Assembly (NCBI GenBank): GCA_021784495.1
Contig: JAJXSQ010000072.1
Span: forward strand, 1-8,684
Origin: Myxococcales bacterium
GTDB taxonomy: Bacteria > Myxococcota > Myxococcia > Myxococcales > Anaeromyxobacteraceae
Reading direction: 5' to 3'
DNA: 8,684 nucleotides
Part shown: positions 1-7,192 of the stretch, one piece after another
How positions within the stretch are numbered: the stretch's first letter is position 1
Layout of the letters: the number at the start of each line of letters is the position of its first letter
Notes under the pieces: generated by a model
What the model saw: the letters and a program-made list of their open reading frames with translations, nothing else
The model's database searches: none
Told to the model about the DNA's origin: nothing
Translations under genes and position numbers: made by a program

Positions 1-17
1 GGGCGCGGGGCGCTCAC
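1..17 (-). CDS. Possible 5' end of the next operon gene (partial)
   Basis: A GTG at 17-15 overlaps the TGA stop of the upstream TPR gene as GTGA, the same coupling style seen elsewhere in this window. A purine-rich GAGGGG lies about 7 nt upstream, inside the end of the TPR gene, and could serve as a ribosome-binding site. The visible codons give only V/M-S-A-P-R before the window ends, so the product cannot be named. By analogy with M. xanthus gliding clusters it might be a GltE/AglT-like protein, but that is a guess from order alone. Confidence 0.35.
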
Positions 18-3000
18 GGCGACCCCTCCCGGGCGGTGACGAGGCCGTAGCCCCGGGGCGGCGGCTCGGCGTCGGGCCGGACGAGGCGCGGCAGCGCCTC
101 CGGCGTCGGCCCGAGCTCCGGGTGGCGGGCCCCCACCGCCGCCGCCGCGCGCTCGGCGCAGGCGTTCTCGGCCCCGAGCTCCCTCGCCTTGGTGGCCGCG
201 AGGAGCATCCCCTCCTCGGCCTTCTGCGCGACCGGCTCGGCCTGCTCGGCGAGCTGCGCCCGGTAGGCCTCGACGAGCTCGGGGCGCCCGCGGATCTCGC
301 GAGGCACCGGCGCGCCGGTGAGCGCCTCCGCCAGGTGGCGGTAGAGGAGCCCGATCCGCTCCAGGGCGCAGACGGCGGGGCCGGCGGCGCCGAGCCTCAC
401 CACCTCGGTGCAGGCCTGCCGGATCTGCTCGATCCGGGACGCCATCCGCTTCAGCTGGGCCGCCTGCTCCCGGGGCGGGACGTCGAGGGTCATCCGGCGG
501 TACTCGAGCCACGCGGGCTCCCCCTCCCGCAGCAGCCCCTCGCCGACGAACGGGAGCCCCGCGCCGGCGACCGCCTCCCGGTGGCGCCGCCAGAAGGCCA
601 TCCCCTGGTCGAAGGCCTGCCGCACCCCCGCCTCGTCGCCGAGCTTCTCGCGGGCGCGGGCGATCCGCAGCTGGGCGGCGAGCCAGTCGTCCGGCGCGAC
701 CGCCGCGCGGCGCTGGTAGGCCTCGAGCCGCTCGATCTCCCGCCGCGGGTCGCCGCGGCGGTCGGCCAGGTCGGCGAGGGAGAGGGCGAGCCGGGGCGCG
801 TCGGGCCCCTCCGGCCAGGAGGCCAGGTAGGCCTCCCCGTCCGCCTCGGCGCGGGGCCAGTCGCGGAGCCCGGCGCGGAAGACGGCGGCGTCGACGATCG
901 CGTCCCGCGCCCGCGTCGGCTCGTACCCCGCGGCCTCGCCGGCGCCGCGCCAGCCGGCCTGGTACCGCTCGAGGTCGTCGGCGGCGAGCGCGAAGTCGCC
1001 GATCGCCGCGTGCCCGTCGGCGTTCTCGAGGAGGCAGCGCGGCGCGAGCCGATCGCCGGGGTACCGCGCGAGCAGCTCCTCGCGGACCTCCATCGCCCGG
1101 TCGACCCGCCCGGCCTTGGCGAGGTCGATCGAGGCGTCGTAGAGCGCCTGCCCGGCGAGCCGGGTCCGGGGCCAGTCGCGGACGAAGGCGAGGTAGCTCG
1201 CCGCGGCCCCCTCGAAGTCGCGGGCCTTCTCCTGCTCCGAGACGATCTTGAAGGCGCTCTCCTCGATCACCCGGGCGAGGTCGGCCTCCAGCCTGGGGTG
1301 GGCCCCGACGAGCGCGGCGTCGGCGTGGAAGCGCCGGGCCCAGCCGTTCACGTTCCGCCAGTCCCCCAGCTCGTTGTAGGCGTCGAGGACCAGGTTGGTG
1401 GCGTACTCCGCCTCCGGCGCCGCCGGGTGATCGAGCGCCACCCGGGTGAAGAGCTCGGTCGCCTCCGCGTAGCGGTAGTGCTCGTACTCGATCCGCCCGG
1501 CGTCGTAGGCCGCCTTGGCGGCGAGGGGGCCGTCGGGCCACCACTTCACGTAGCGCTCGCAGGCGTCGACGAGCGCCTGCCGCTCGGGGAGGAGCGGGAG
1601 GGGCCGGCGGGCGCCCGGCGGCTCGACCGGCGGCGGCGGGAGGCCGCGCGCGGCCTCCTGGTGGGCGTACAGCGCCCCCTCCAGGGCCGCCTGGAACCAC
1701 TTCCCCGCGCGCGCGGCGGCCGGGGGCGCTCCCCGCCCCGACGCGCCCGCGAGGTCCTGCGCCACCACCCGGTCGTACTCCGCGCCCGCCTCGGCGAAGC
1801 GCCCGAGGGCGTAGAGGAGCTCGGCGTGGAAGAAGCGCATCTCGTAGGCGACCGGGCTGGCCCCGAAGACCGCGAGGTAGTCGGTGTAGACGCCGGTGGC
1901 GTAGGCCGCCACCGCCGCGTCGTCGGTCTTCTTCCACTCGTTGTGGTAGCGGAGCGCCAGGGTGCGGAGGGTGTTCTCGGCGGTGGAGCGCGCCTCGGCG
2001 GTGAGCCGGGCGTTCGCCGGGTCGCGCCCCGCCGGCGAGGCCTCGAAGTCGCGGAGGATCTTCACGAAGACGTGGGCCTGGGCGACGGCGATCTCCTTGC
2101 GCCCCATCCGCCCCGCCATGGTGACGATGCGCGACTGGTCGAAGGGCGCGTCGGGCGCGAGCGGGTCCCGCTCGATGAGCCGGTGGTAGACCAGGATCGC
2201 CTGGCGGTCCTTCCCCTCGTCGAAGTACAGGTCGGCGAGGCTCCGCAGCATCTCGCGGGCGTGCGCCTTGCCGCCGACCCGGGCGAAGTCGTCGAAGGCC
2301 GCCTCGGCCTCGCCCACGTGGGTCCAGGTCCGCACGTAGTCCTTGCGCGCCTCCCGCACCAGCGCCAGCTTCCGGTCGGCGGGGATGGTCGAGGTGGGGA
2401 GCTCCCCGAAGAAGACGACGCTCCGGAAGAGGTCGAGCGCCCCGGCGAAGTCGCCGAGGTTGAAGCGGACCCAGCCCTGCTTGTAGAGGGCGTACCCGTA
2501 GACCGAGCTCTCCTGGAAGGTGGCGGCCTTCTGGTAGGCCTCGAGGGCGCGCCGCAGGTTCCCGTCGCGATCGCCGTGCTCGGCCCGGTCGAAGTAGAAC
2601 TCGCCGAAGGCCATCCAGGCGTCGGGCAGGTAGGGCGAGGCCGGGAAGCGCTGGATGAGCGCGCGGTAGGCCTTCATCGCCTCGGGATCGTTCCGGTCGC
2701 GCTGGATCAGGTTGCGGGCGAGGAAGAAGAGCACCTCGTCGAGGCGCGGGTAGCCCGGGTAGCGGCGGACGATGTCCTTGTAGAGCGCGACCGACTGGCG
2801 CTGCAGCGCCCGCCGCTGCCCGTCGAGGTCGGCCCGCTCCGCCTGGAGGCGCGCCAGGCCGGGATCGCCCCGCGGCAGGGCGATGATCTGCCCGTCCTTC
2901 CGGTTGGCCTCGAAGAAGAAGTACCGCGACTCCTCCCAGAGGAGCTCGGCGAGCCGGAAGAGGTAGCTCGGCATCTCCGGATCGGCCGGCGGCGCGAGCT

Positions 3001-3268
3001 TCACCAGCCGCTGCAGGCTGGCGATCTCCTCGCGCCGCTTCGCCGACAGGCTCACCTCGATGCCGGCGCGGAACTGCTCGAAGGCGAGCCCCGGCGCGGC
3101 CGGCCCGGCCGCCGGCTTGGGCGCCTCGAGGCTCCCCTCCAGGGAGGGGTCGATGCGGATCGCCCGCTTCGAGCCGAGGTCGCCCGCCGCCGGCGCCGGG
3201 GGCGGCGCGGCGCGGACGATCCCGGGCGACGCCAGGACCAGCGCGAGGACGGCGGCGGGGCGGATCAC
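14..3268 (-). CDS. gltD: Large secreted TPR protein, GltD/AgmU-like gliding motility component
   Basis: The product is 1084 residues, most likely a periplasmic scaffold of the gliding (Glt) machinery. The start is GTG at 3268. It gives a good signal peptide (R3, hydrophobic core about residues 5-17, cleavage after V-R-A at about residue 20), and GGGGGA lies 5 nt upstream. A Pro/Ala-rich linker to about residue 60 follows, then a long all-helical body. TPR-like helix pairs carry G-D/R-x-x-x-A-x-x-x-[FY] spacing, for example around residues 215-250, 255-285 and 340-370 and several more in the C-terminal half. The frame is open throughout. It begins 14 nt after the GltC-like gene and ends in a GTGA overlap with a possible next gene. 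Large periplasmic TPR proteins of this size next to GltA/B/C homologues point to GltD (AgmU). The TPR nature is sure, but the exact name is inferred from size and context, and another Glt TPR protein is possible. Confidence 0.8.
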   Translation of the reverse strand: MIRPAAVLALVLASPGIVRAAPPPAPAAGDLGSKRAIRIDPSLEGSLEAPKPAAGPAAPGLAFEQFRAGIEVSLSAKRREEIASLQRLVKLAPPADPEMPSYLFRLAELLWEESRYFFFEANRKDGQIIALPRGDPGLARLQAERADLDGQRRALQRQSVALYKDIVRRYPGYPRLDEVLFFLARNLIQRDRNDPEAMKAYRALIQRFPASPYLPDAWMAFGEFYFDRAEHGDRDGNLRRALEAYQKAATFQESSVYGYALYKQGWVRFNLGDFAGALDLFRSVVFFGELPTSTIPADRKLALVREARKDYVRTWTHVGEAEAAFDDFARVGGKAHAREMLRSLADLYFDEGKDRQAILVYHRLIERDPLAPDAPFDQSRIVTMAGRMGRKEIAVAQAHVFVKILRDFEASPAGRDPANARLTAEARSTAENTLRTLALRYHNEWKKTDDAAVAAYATGVYTDYLAVFGASPVAYEMRFFHAELLYALGRFAEAGAEYDRVVAQDLAGASGRGAPPAAARAGKWFQAALEGALYAHQEAARGLPPPPVEPPGARRPLPLLPERQALVDACERYVKWWPDGPLAAKAAYDAGRIEYEHYRYAEATELFTRVALDHPAAPEAEYATNLVLDAYNELGDWRNVNGWARRFHADAALVGAHPRLEADLARVIEESAFKIVSEQEKARDFEGAAASYLAFVRDWPRTRLAGQALYDASIDLAKAGRVDRAMEVREELLARYPGDRLAPRCLLENADGHAAIGDFALAADDLERYQAGWRGAGEAAGYEPTRARDAIVDAAVFRAGLRDWPRAEADGEAYLASWPEGPDAPRLALSLADLADRRGDPRREIERLEAYQRRAAVAPDDWLAAQLRIARAREKLGDEAGVRQAFDQGMAFWRRHREAVAGAGLPFVGEGLLREGEPAWLEYRRMTLDVPPREQAAQLKRMASRIEQIRQACTEVVRLGAAGPAVCALERIGLLYRHLAEALTGAPVPREIRGRPELVEAYRAQLAEQAEPVAQKAEEGMLLAATKARELGAENACAERAAAAVGARHPELGPTPEALPRLVRPDAEPPPRGYGLVTAREGSP

Positions 3269-3273
3269 GCGTG

Positions 3274-3279
3274 TCCCCC
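3274..3279 (-). promoter_or_regulatory. Ribosome-binding site for the GTG-started TPR gene
   Basis: GGGGGA on the minus strand lies 5 nt before GTG at 3268. It sits in the 14-nt gap after the GltC-like stop codon. Together with the signal peptide that begins immediately at this GTG, it decides the start. The frame itself stays open for 372 codons further upstream, but that part is antisense-style shadow over the neighbouring gene. Confidence 0.55.
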
Positions 3280-3282
3280 GGT

Positions 3283-4989
3283 CTACCGGCCGCTCGACCG
3301 CGGCGGGCGACCCTTGCAGCCCCGGGTGAGGGTGTAGGAGTAGGTCCCGAGCTCGTCGCGCCAGAACTCGCCCTCGTACGGCCAGTAGAGCTGCTCGTCG
3401 GACACCGCGTGGGTCCAGTGGAGGTTCCGCACCACCTCGACCTGCATCCCGGCGGCGAGCGAGCCCTCGAGCGCCTCGCGCTCCTGGCGCGACACCTCGA
3501 TCCGGATCCGGAGCGCCTGGGCGAGGATGGCGCGGAGCTGGTCGCGCTCGTTCTCGAGCTTCCCCCGGGCGCGCAGCCCGGCCTCGGCGAGCGCCTGGGC
3601 GCGCAGCCTGGCCAGGCTGGCGCGCAGGCTGGCGGCGAGGGCCGACGCCCGGAAGGCGCGGCCGCGCCGGCCCAGGCCGGTGGTCGCCTCGGCCTCCACC
3701 TGGGCGGCGCTCTCCAGGAGCCGGCGGACGCTCGGGTCGGTCGCGGCGAGCCGCTGGAGCCGCGGCGTGGCGCCGAGGGCGAGGACGTCCACCGGCCCCG
3801 GGGGCCGCGCGGAGATCGCGACGAGCTGCTGGTAGAGCGGCTCGTACGCGGCGTCGAAGTCCTGGAGGACCAGCCGCGCCTCCGGGTAGCGGCAGTTCTC
3901 GTAGTAGATGATCGCCTTGAGGACCCAGGACTCGGGGAAGTACTCGTCCCGGAAGTAGGCCGACTGGATGGTGAGGAGGTTGCCGAGCGCCTTCTCGTGC
4001 TCGCCGAGCCGGTAGTGCGCCCAGGAGGACTCCCAGAGCCCCTCGAGCCAGCTGCGCCCTCCCCAGGGCATCTTCGAGTAGTAGAAGATGGCGAACCGGT
4101 TCTGCCGGTTCTCGTAGTGGATGCGCGCGAGCTGGAGGAAGGCCTGCTCGCGGAGGACCGGGTCGGCCACCCCGCCGCGGCCCGGCGCGGTGAGGCGGAC
4201 CACCTCCTTGAAGCGCTCGTCCGCGCCGGCCTCGTCCCGGAGCGCGTAGAGCGCGAGCCCGTCGATGAAGAGCGCCCGCGGGACCGCGTCGGCCTCCGGC
4301 GCGGCCCTCCCCTGGGCGCCGGGCCGGGGCGTCTCCCCCGCGGGCGGGGAGACCAGCGCGGCGAGGCGGCGCGCGTCGAGCCACGAGGCCCGCGCCTCCT
4401 CGGCGCGCCCCGCCTCCTCGAGCGCGCGCCCGCGCTCGAACTGGTAGGTGGCCAGGAGGACGTCGAACCGGCCCCGGTCCGCGGCGGGGACCGGGTACCG
4501 GGCGAGCCGGGCCACCCGGGAGAGGAGCACCTGCTCGTTCCCGAGCCGCTCCCCGATCCGGAAGAGGAGCCCCATCGCCTCCTCGACGTGGCGGCTCCGC
4601 GCGGGCCCGAGCTCGAGGATCTGGTCGACGACGGTGAGCGCGGAGGCGTCGAGCCCCATCCCGAGCAGGGCCTGCGCGAGCGCGATCCGCGCGTCGTCGT
4701 GCCCCCCGGCCAGGCCCGGCTCGCGGAGGATGGCGTCGTCGGCCAGGGCCGCCTACTCGAGGTGGCCGTCCCTGGCGAGCTTCGCCGCCGCGGCGAGGCG
4801 CGGGCCGACGTCGACCGTCCGCCCGAGGTCGAGCGGCGCGACGGCCAGGCCGGGGGCCGGACCGGGCGCCGGCCGCTCCGGGGAGGCCCGCGGCCCGCCC
4901 AGGTCGAGCCCGCCCTGCGCAGCCGCCCCCGCCGGCCGGAGGAGGAGGCCGAGCGCGGCCGCGGCGACGAGGGCGTGGCGCGTCCGCAT
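3283..4989 (-). pseudogene. gltC: GltC-like secreted TPR protein, interrupted by an in-frame TAG at codon 79
   Basis: Read through the stop, this gene would encode 568 residues. In M. xanthus, GltC is a periplasmic TPR protein of the gliding complex that works with barrels GltA and GltB. The ATG at 4989 overlaps the gltA stop as TGATG. It begins a clear signal peptide (R2, R4, hydrophobic stretch 6-17, cleavage after A-A-A at about 24) and a Pro-rich linker with GLDL and PLDL. Codon 79 is TAG (4755-4753). The same frame then continues without a break for 489 codons. These cover TPR-like helices (IALAQALLGMGLDASAL, ARIHYENRQNRFAIFYYSKM), an Ala/Arg/Leu-rich probable coiled coil near 3600-3650, and an aromatic C-terminus (WPYEGEFWRDELGTYSY). 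The first internal ATG is at 4659 and has neither a signal peptide nor a convincing ribosome site, so the downstream part is unlikely to be an independent gene. Family assignment rests on order B-A-C and architecture. The break may be a real nonsense mutation or a sequence error. Confidence 0.75.
4753..4755 (-). other. In-frame amber (TAG) codon splitting gltC
   Basis: The minus strand reads CTC GAG TAG GCG GCC, that is ...HLE-stop-AALADD.... The flanking residues form one TPR-like helical hairpin (ARDGHLE, then AALADDAILREP). The stop falls at a variable TPR position where Glu, Lys or Gln is common, so a single base change from GAG, AAG or CAG would explain it. TAC (Tyr) is also one base away. 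The next in-frame ATG is 32 codons downstream. Confidence 0.9.
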
Positions 4990-5789
4990 CAGCGCCCCGC
5001 CGCTGGCGGCGCCGACCGCGCGCCGGAGGGGAAGAAGAAGGAGAGGCCGATCTCGGTGAAGAGCTGGTTCTGCAGGCTCGACTTGACGCCGCTCGCCTCG
5101 ACCCAGTTCGGGATCGGGACCGCGTACAGGTAGTCCTTGAGCTGCCAGCGGATGGCGATCGAGTCGGTGACGAAGAAGCGGACCCCGAGCCCGACGTGGC
5201 CCCCGAACGAGCTCACCACCGGCGGCGACGCGCCCGCCGCGAGCGCCTGGGCGTCGGCGGCGGAGAGGACCTGGTCGCGGGAGATCCAGTCCGCGCCCCC
5301 GAGGATCGAGAGATCGAAGTGGATCACCTGCGCCGCCAGGACGTTCAGCTTCCCGTAGACCGGCGCCCAGGCGACCTCGACGCCGCCCATCGACCGCATC
5401 CGCCCGGCGACCTGGTCGAGCTGCGTCGCGCTCGCCGGGTGGCAGCCCTGGTTGGCGGGGCAGACGACCGCCGAGGCGGTGCGGACCGAGGTGCCGGCGG
5501 CGTACGAGGCGGAGAGCGAGAGCTCCTCGGTGAAGTGGTAGCCGGCCTCGATCCCGGCGAAGTACTTGGTGAAGAAGGCGTCCTCGAGCGACATGTCGAA
5601 GGACGGGGTGATCTCGAAGCGCCCGGCCTTCTGGTAGAGCTGCCCCGAGACCGGCGGGATGATCCCCTCGAAGGCGTCGGCCTTGTTCCCCGCGAGCGCC
5701 CGCGCCGGCGCCCCCGCGATCGCGAGCGCCGCGAGCGCCGCGGCGGCGATCGGGAGGGCGGCGCGCGGGGAGGAGGCGGCGGGGATCAT
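4989..5789 (-). CDS. gltA: Outer-membrane beta-barrel protein, GltA-like
   Basis: The product is 266 residues, predicted to be an outer-membrane beta-barrel of the gliding apparatus. The ATG at 5789 overlaps the stop of the preceding barrel gene (ATGA). It starts a long Ala-rich signal peptide with A-L-A cleavage near residue 33. The mature part shows alternating amphipathic strands typical of barrels: GRFEITPSF (56-64), AGIEAGYHF (78-86), LSLSASYAAGT (90-100), GGVEVAWAPVYGK (135-147), VIHFDLSILGGADW (155-168), GGHVGLGVRFFV (196-207), and a terminal LFTEIGLSFFFP (243-254) ending in aromatics as outer-membrane proteins do. A Cys pair (C110, C116) lies in a probable extracellular loop. The blocks line up one by one with the gene upstream, so the two are paralogues. 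Membership of the myxobacterial outer-membrane barrel family is well supported. The assignment as A rather than B follows the M. xanthus order K-B-A-C. Confidence 0.8.
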   Translation of the reverse strand: MIPAASSPRAALPIAAAALAALAIAGAPARALAGNKADAFEGIIPPVSGQLYQKAGRFEITPSFDMSLEDAFFTKYFAGIEAGYHFTEELSLSASYAAGTSVRTASAVVCPANQGCHPASATQLDQVAGRMRSMGGVEVAWAPVYGKLNVLAAQVIHFDLSILGGADWISRDQVLSAADAQALAAGASPPVVSSFGGHVGLGVRFFVTDSIAIRWQLKDYLYAVPIPNWVEASGVKSSLQNQLFTEIGLSFFFPSGARSAPPAAGR

Positions 5790-6649
5790 GGCGGGTAGAC
5801 GTAGTCGAAGGTGGTGGGGAAGAAGAAGCTGACGCCGACGTTGGCGACGAAGACGGTCTGGATCGTCGCCGGGACCGAGACGACGGGCTGGTCCGGGTAG
5901 AGCGTGGCGAGGAGCCCGACCTCGAAGGCCATCCACTCCTCCGGGTAGAACCGGACGCCGCCGCCCACCTCGCCGCCGACGTGGGGCCCCTCGCTCCGGG
6001 GCGCGAGGCTGGTCGCGGTCCAGACCAGCCCCGTCCCGGCCGAGAGGAAGACGTCGAAGTGGACGATCGAGTCGCCGAGGAAGGCGGCCTTGCCGTAGAT
6101 CGGCGACCAGACGCCGTCGACCATCGTCTGGCCGTAGAGCTGCGAGGTGAGGAGTTGGCTCTGGAACGCGAGCTTCCCCTCCCGGACGTTGTCGGTGCGC
6201 AGGGGCGTGTACCAGGCGCCGCGCACCGCGAGCGCGAAGCTGTCCTCGAGGCTGTAGGCGAGCCGGAGCCCCCCGCCGACCTTCTGGTAGAACGGGTCGT
6301 TCACGGTGAGCGCGAGGGTCGGCGCGATCTCGAACCGGCCGCGCTTCAGGAAGCCCTTGCGCTGGACCGCCTTCACCTTGTCGCCGAGCGCGACGTCGCG
6401 GTCGCCGAAGGGGGCCCCGGAGGGCGCCACCGTGAGGTCCGCCGCCGGGGGCGCCGGAGGCGCGGGCGCGCCCGGCTCGAGCGACAGCGCCGGCACCTCG
6501 GTCGCCCCGCGCGGCGGCGCGGCCGGGGGAGGCGGGGGCGCGGGGGCCGGCCGGCTCAGGTCGAGGCCCGGCGCCTCCTGCGCCGCGGCGGGCGACGGGA
6601 TCGCCACGAGCGCCAGGACCCACCAGCCGATGACCAGCCCAAGGCGCAT
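5786..6649 (-). CDS. gltB: Outer-membrane beta-barrel protein with Pro-rich N-terminal linker, GltB-like
   Basis: The product is 287 residues and is first in the minus-strand operon. ATG 6649 starts a textbook signal peptide (R2, hydrophobic 3-17, cleavage after A-A-A at 23, mature end Q-E-A-P-G-L-D-L). An ATG 30 nt upstream at 6679 is also in frame, but it lies inside the probable -10 box and is rejected. Residues 32-72 form a Pro/Ala linker, followed by a barrel domain from about residue 98. Its blocks match the neighbouring gltA-like gene: GRFEIAPTLALTVNDPFYQK (104-123), WSPIYGKAAFLGDSIVHFDV (181-200), GGEVGGGVRFYPEEW (225-239) and VANVGVSFFFP (268-278). The strand pattern and the aromatic C-terminal strand support an outer-membrane location. 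In M. xanthus, GltA and GltB are the barrel partners linking the periplasmic complex to the cell surface, and the same role is inferred here. No strong Shine-Dalgarno sequence is visible. Confidence 0.8.
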   Translation of the reverse strand: MRLGLVIGWWVLALVAIPSPAAAQEAPGLDLSRPAPAPPPPPAAPPRGATEVPALSLEPGAPAPPAPPAADLTVAPSGAPFGDRDVALGDKVKAVQRKGFLKRGRFEIAPTLALTVNDPFYQKVGGGLRLAYSLEDSFALAVRGAWYTPLRTDNVREGKLAFQSQLLTSQLYGQTMVDGVWSPIYGKAAFLGDSIVHFDVFLSAGTGLVWTATSLAPRSEGPHVGGEVGGGVRFYPEEWMAFEVGLLATLYPDQPVVSVPATIQTVFVANVGVSFFFPTTFDYVYPP

Positions 6650-6677
6650 GCACGCTCGGAGTCGAGGAGTTCGCGGC

Positions 6678-6706
6678 ATCGTAACCAAAGCACGCAGGGG
6701 GAGCAA
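6678..6706 (-). promoter_or_regulatory. Probable housekeeping promoter of the gltB-A-C-D operon
   Basis: On the minus strand, TTGCTC (6706-6701) is followed after exactly 17 nt by TACGAT (6683-6678), a fair sigma-70-type pair. Transcription would start near 6671, leaving about 20 nt of leader before ATG 6649. The in-frame ATG at 6679 lies within the -10 box and so cannot be the start from this promoter. No closer or better pair was seen in the 6650-6778 gap. Confidence 0.5.
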
Positions 6707-6734
6707 CGGCGCGTGCGGGTCCCGCGGGCCTTCC

Positions 6735-6764
6735 TTGCTGGGGGTGCGTGCCCGTGCTAACGCT
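6735..6764 (+). promoter_or_regulatory. Probable promoter of the Cys-rich lipoprotein/DUF192 operon
   Basis: TTGCTG (6735-6740), a 17-nt spacer, then TAACGCT (6758-6764) in the context GTGCTAACGCT. The same GCTAACGCT string occurs in the promoter at 8130. Initiation would fall near 6770-6772, giving a leader of only about 8 nt that begins around GGAACGCC before ATG 6779. The promoter is back-to-back with the gltB promoter, with 28 bp between the two -35 boxes. That space includes GCGGG-T-CCCGC at 6715-6725, a small dyad that could be an operator or simply a GC-rich coincidence. Confidence 0.5.
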
Positions 6765-6778
6765 CTCCCCGGAACGCC

Positions 6779-7192
6779 ATGGCCCACGCCCGCCTCGCAT
6801 CGGCCGCCGCGATCCTCGCCCTCCTCGGGGCCGGGTGCCAGCCCCCCGACGTCGGCCAGCGCTGCGCCATCGCCTGGGGCACCGGGACCACCGCGCCGAC
6901 CCCCGACACGATCGCCGGCGACTACCTGGAGACCGGGAACGTCGGCTGCGACAACCTGGTCTGCATCATGTCGCCGAGCAGCCCCGGCTCCCCGTACGAC
7001 AGCTGCGCCGGGACGCAGTGCGGCTACTGCTCGAAGCCCTGCGTCTCGAACCAGGACTGCTACAGCTCGCAGACCGGCCTCGTCTGCCGGCAGATGGTCC
7101 TCGATCCGGCCTTCATCGCCTCGCTCGATCCGGCGACCCGCGCTCAGTACCTCGCCGACATCCAGTTCTCGAGCTACTGCGCCGTCCCGTGA
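6779..7192 (+). CDS. gltK: Cysteine-rich outer-membrane lipoprotein, CglC/GltK-like
   Basis: The product is 137 residues. A short signal peptide with R5 and the core AAAILALLGAG ends at Cys20. The L-G-A-G-C lipobox is slightly off-consensus at -3 (Gly). The mature part has ten further cysteines (29, 57, 62, 76, 81, 84, 88, 94, 103, 134), enough for five disulfides. They include the tight cluster CGYCSKPCVSNQDC, so it should fold in an oxidising compartment. In M. xanthus the small lipoprotein CglC (GltK, MXAN_2538 as I recall) sits beside gltB-gltA-gltC and is needed for gliding. The same neighbourhood here supports the name, although this gene is divergent from gltB rather than co-directional. 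The sequence itself proves only a secreted, disulfide-rich lipoprotein. The DUF192 gene overlaps its stop codon. Confidence 0.65.
   Translation: MAHARLASAAAILALLGAGCQPPDVGQRCAIAWGTGTTAPTPDTIAGDYLETGNVGCDNLVCIMSPSSPGSPYDSCAGTQCGYCSKPCVSNQDCYSSQTGLVCRQMVLDPAFIASLDPATRAQYLADIQFSSYCAVP

Noticed and set aside
122..3337. A 1071-codon open frame on the plus strand opposite the large TPR gene
   Set aside because: It is a GC-rich shadow frame, repetitive in R, G, P, E, V and L, with no domain, while the opposite strand has a signal peptide and TPR helices.
3597..3640. Short repeats of the CAGGCTGGC type
   Set aside because: They encode an Ala/Leu/Arg-rich helix in gltC (LAASLRASLARLRAQ) and are explained by codon use in a probable coiled coil.
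3269..4384. A 372-residue N-terminal extension of the large TPR frame
   Set aside because: It overlaps gltC in another frame, is made of R/G/P/A, and ends exactly where a GTG, a ribosome site and a signal peptide begin.
3283..4659. An independent gene starting at the internal ATG 4659
   Set aside because: There is no signal peptide or Shine-Dalgarno sequence, and coding character continues in the same frame upstream to and beyond the TAG. It is the back part of gltC.
3271..5133. A 620-codon plus-strand frame opposite gltC
   Set aside because: The composition is typical of an antisense shadow in high-GC DNA. The minus strand encodes the recognisable TPR protein, and the window gives no sign of a promoter for this frame.
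6649..6679. An upstream in-frame ATG (6679) as the gltB start
   Set aside because: It lies within the predicted -10 box TACGAT and would add ten residues before an already complete signal peptide.
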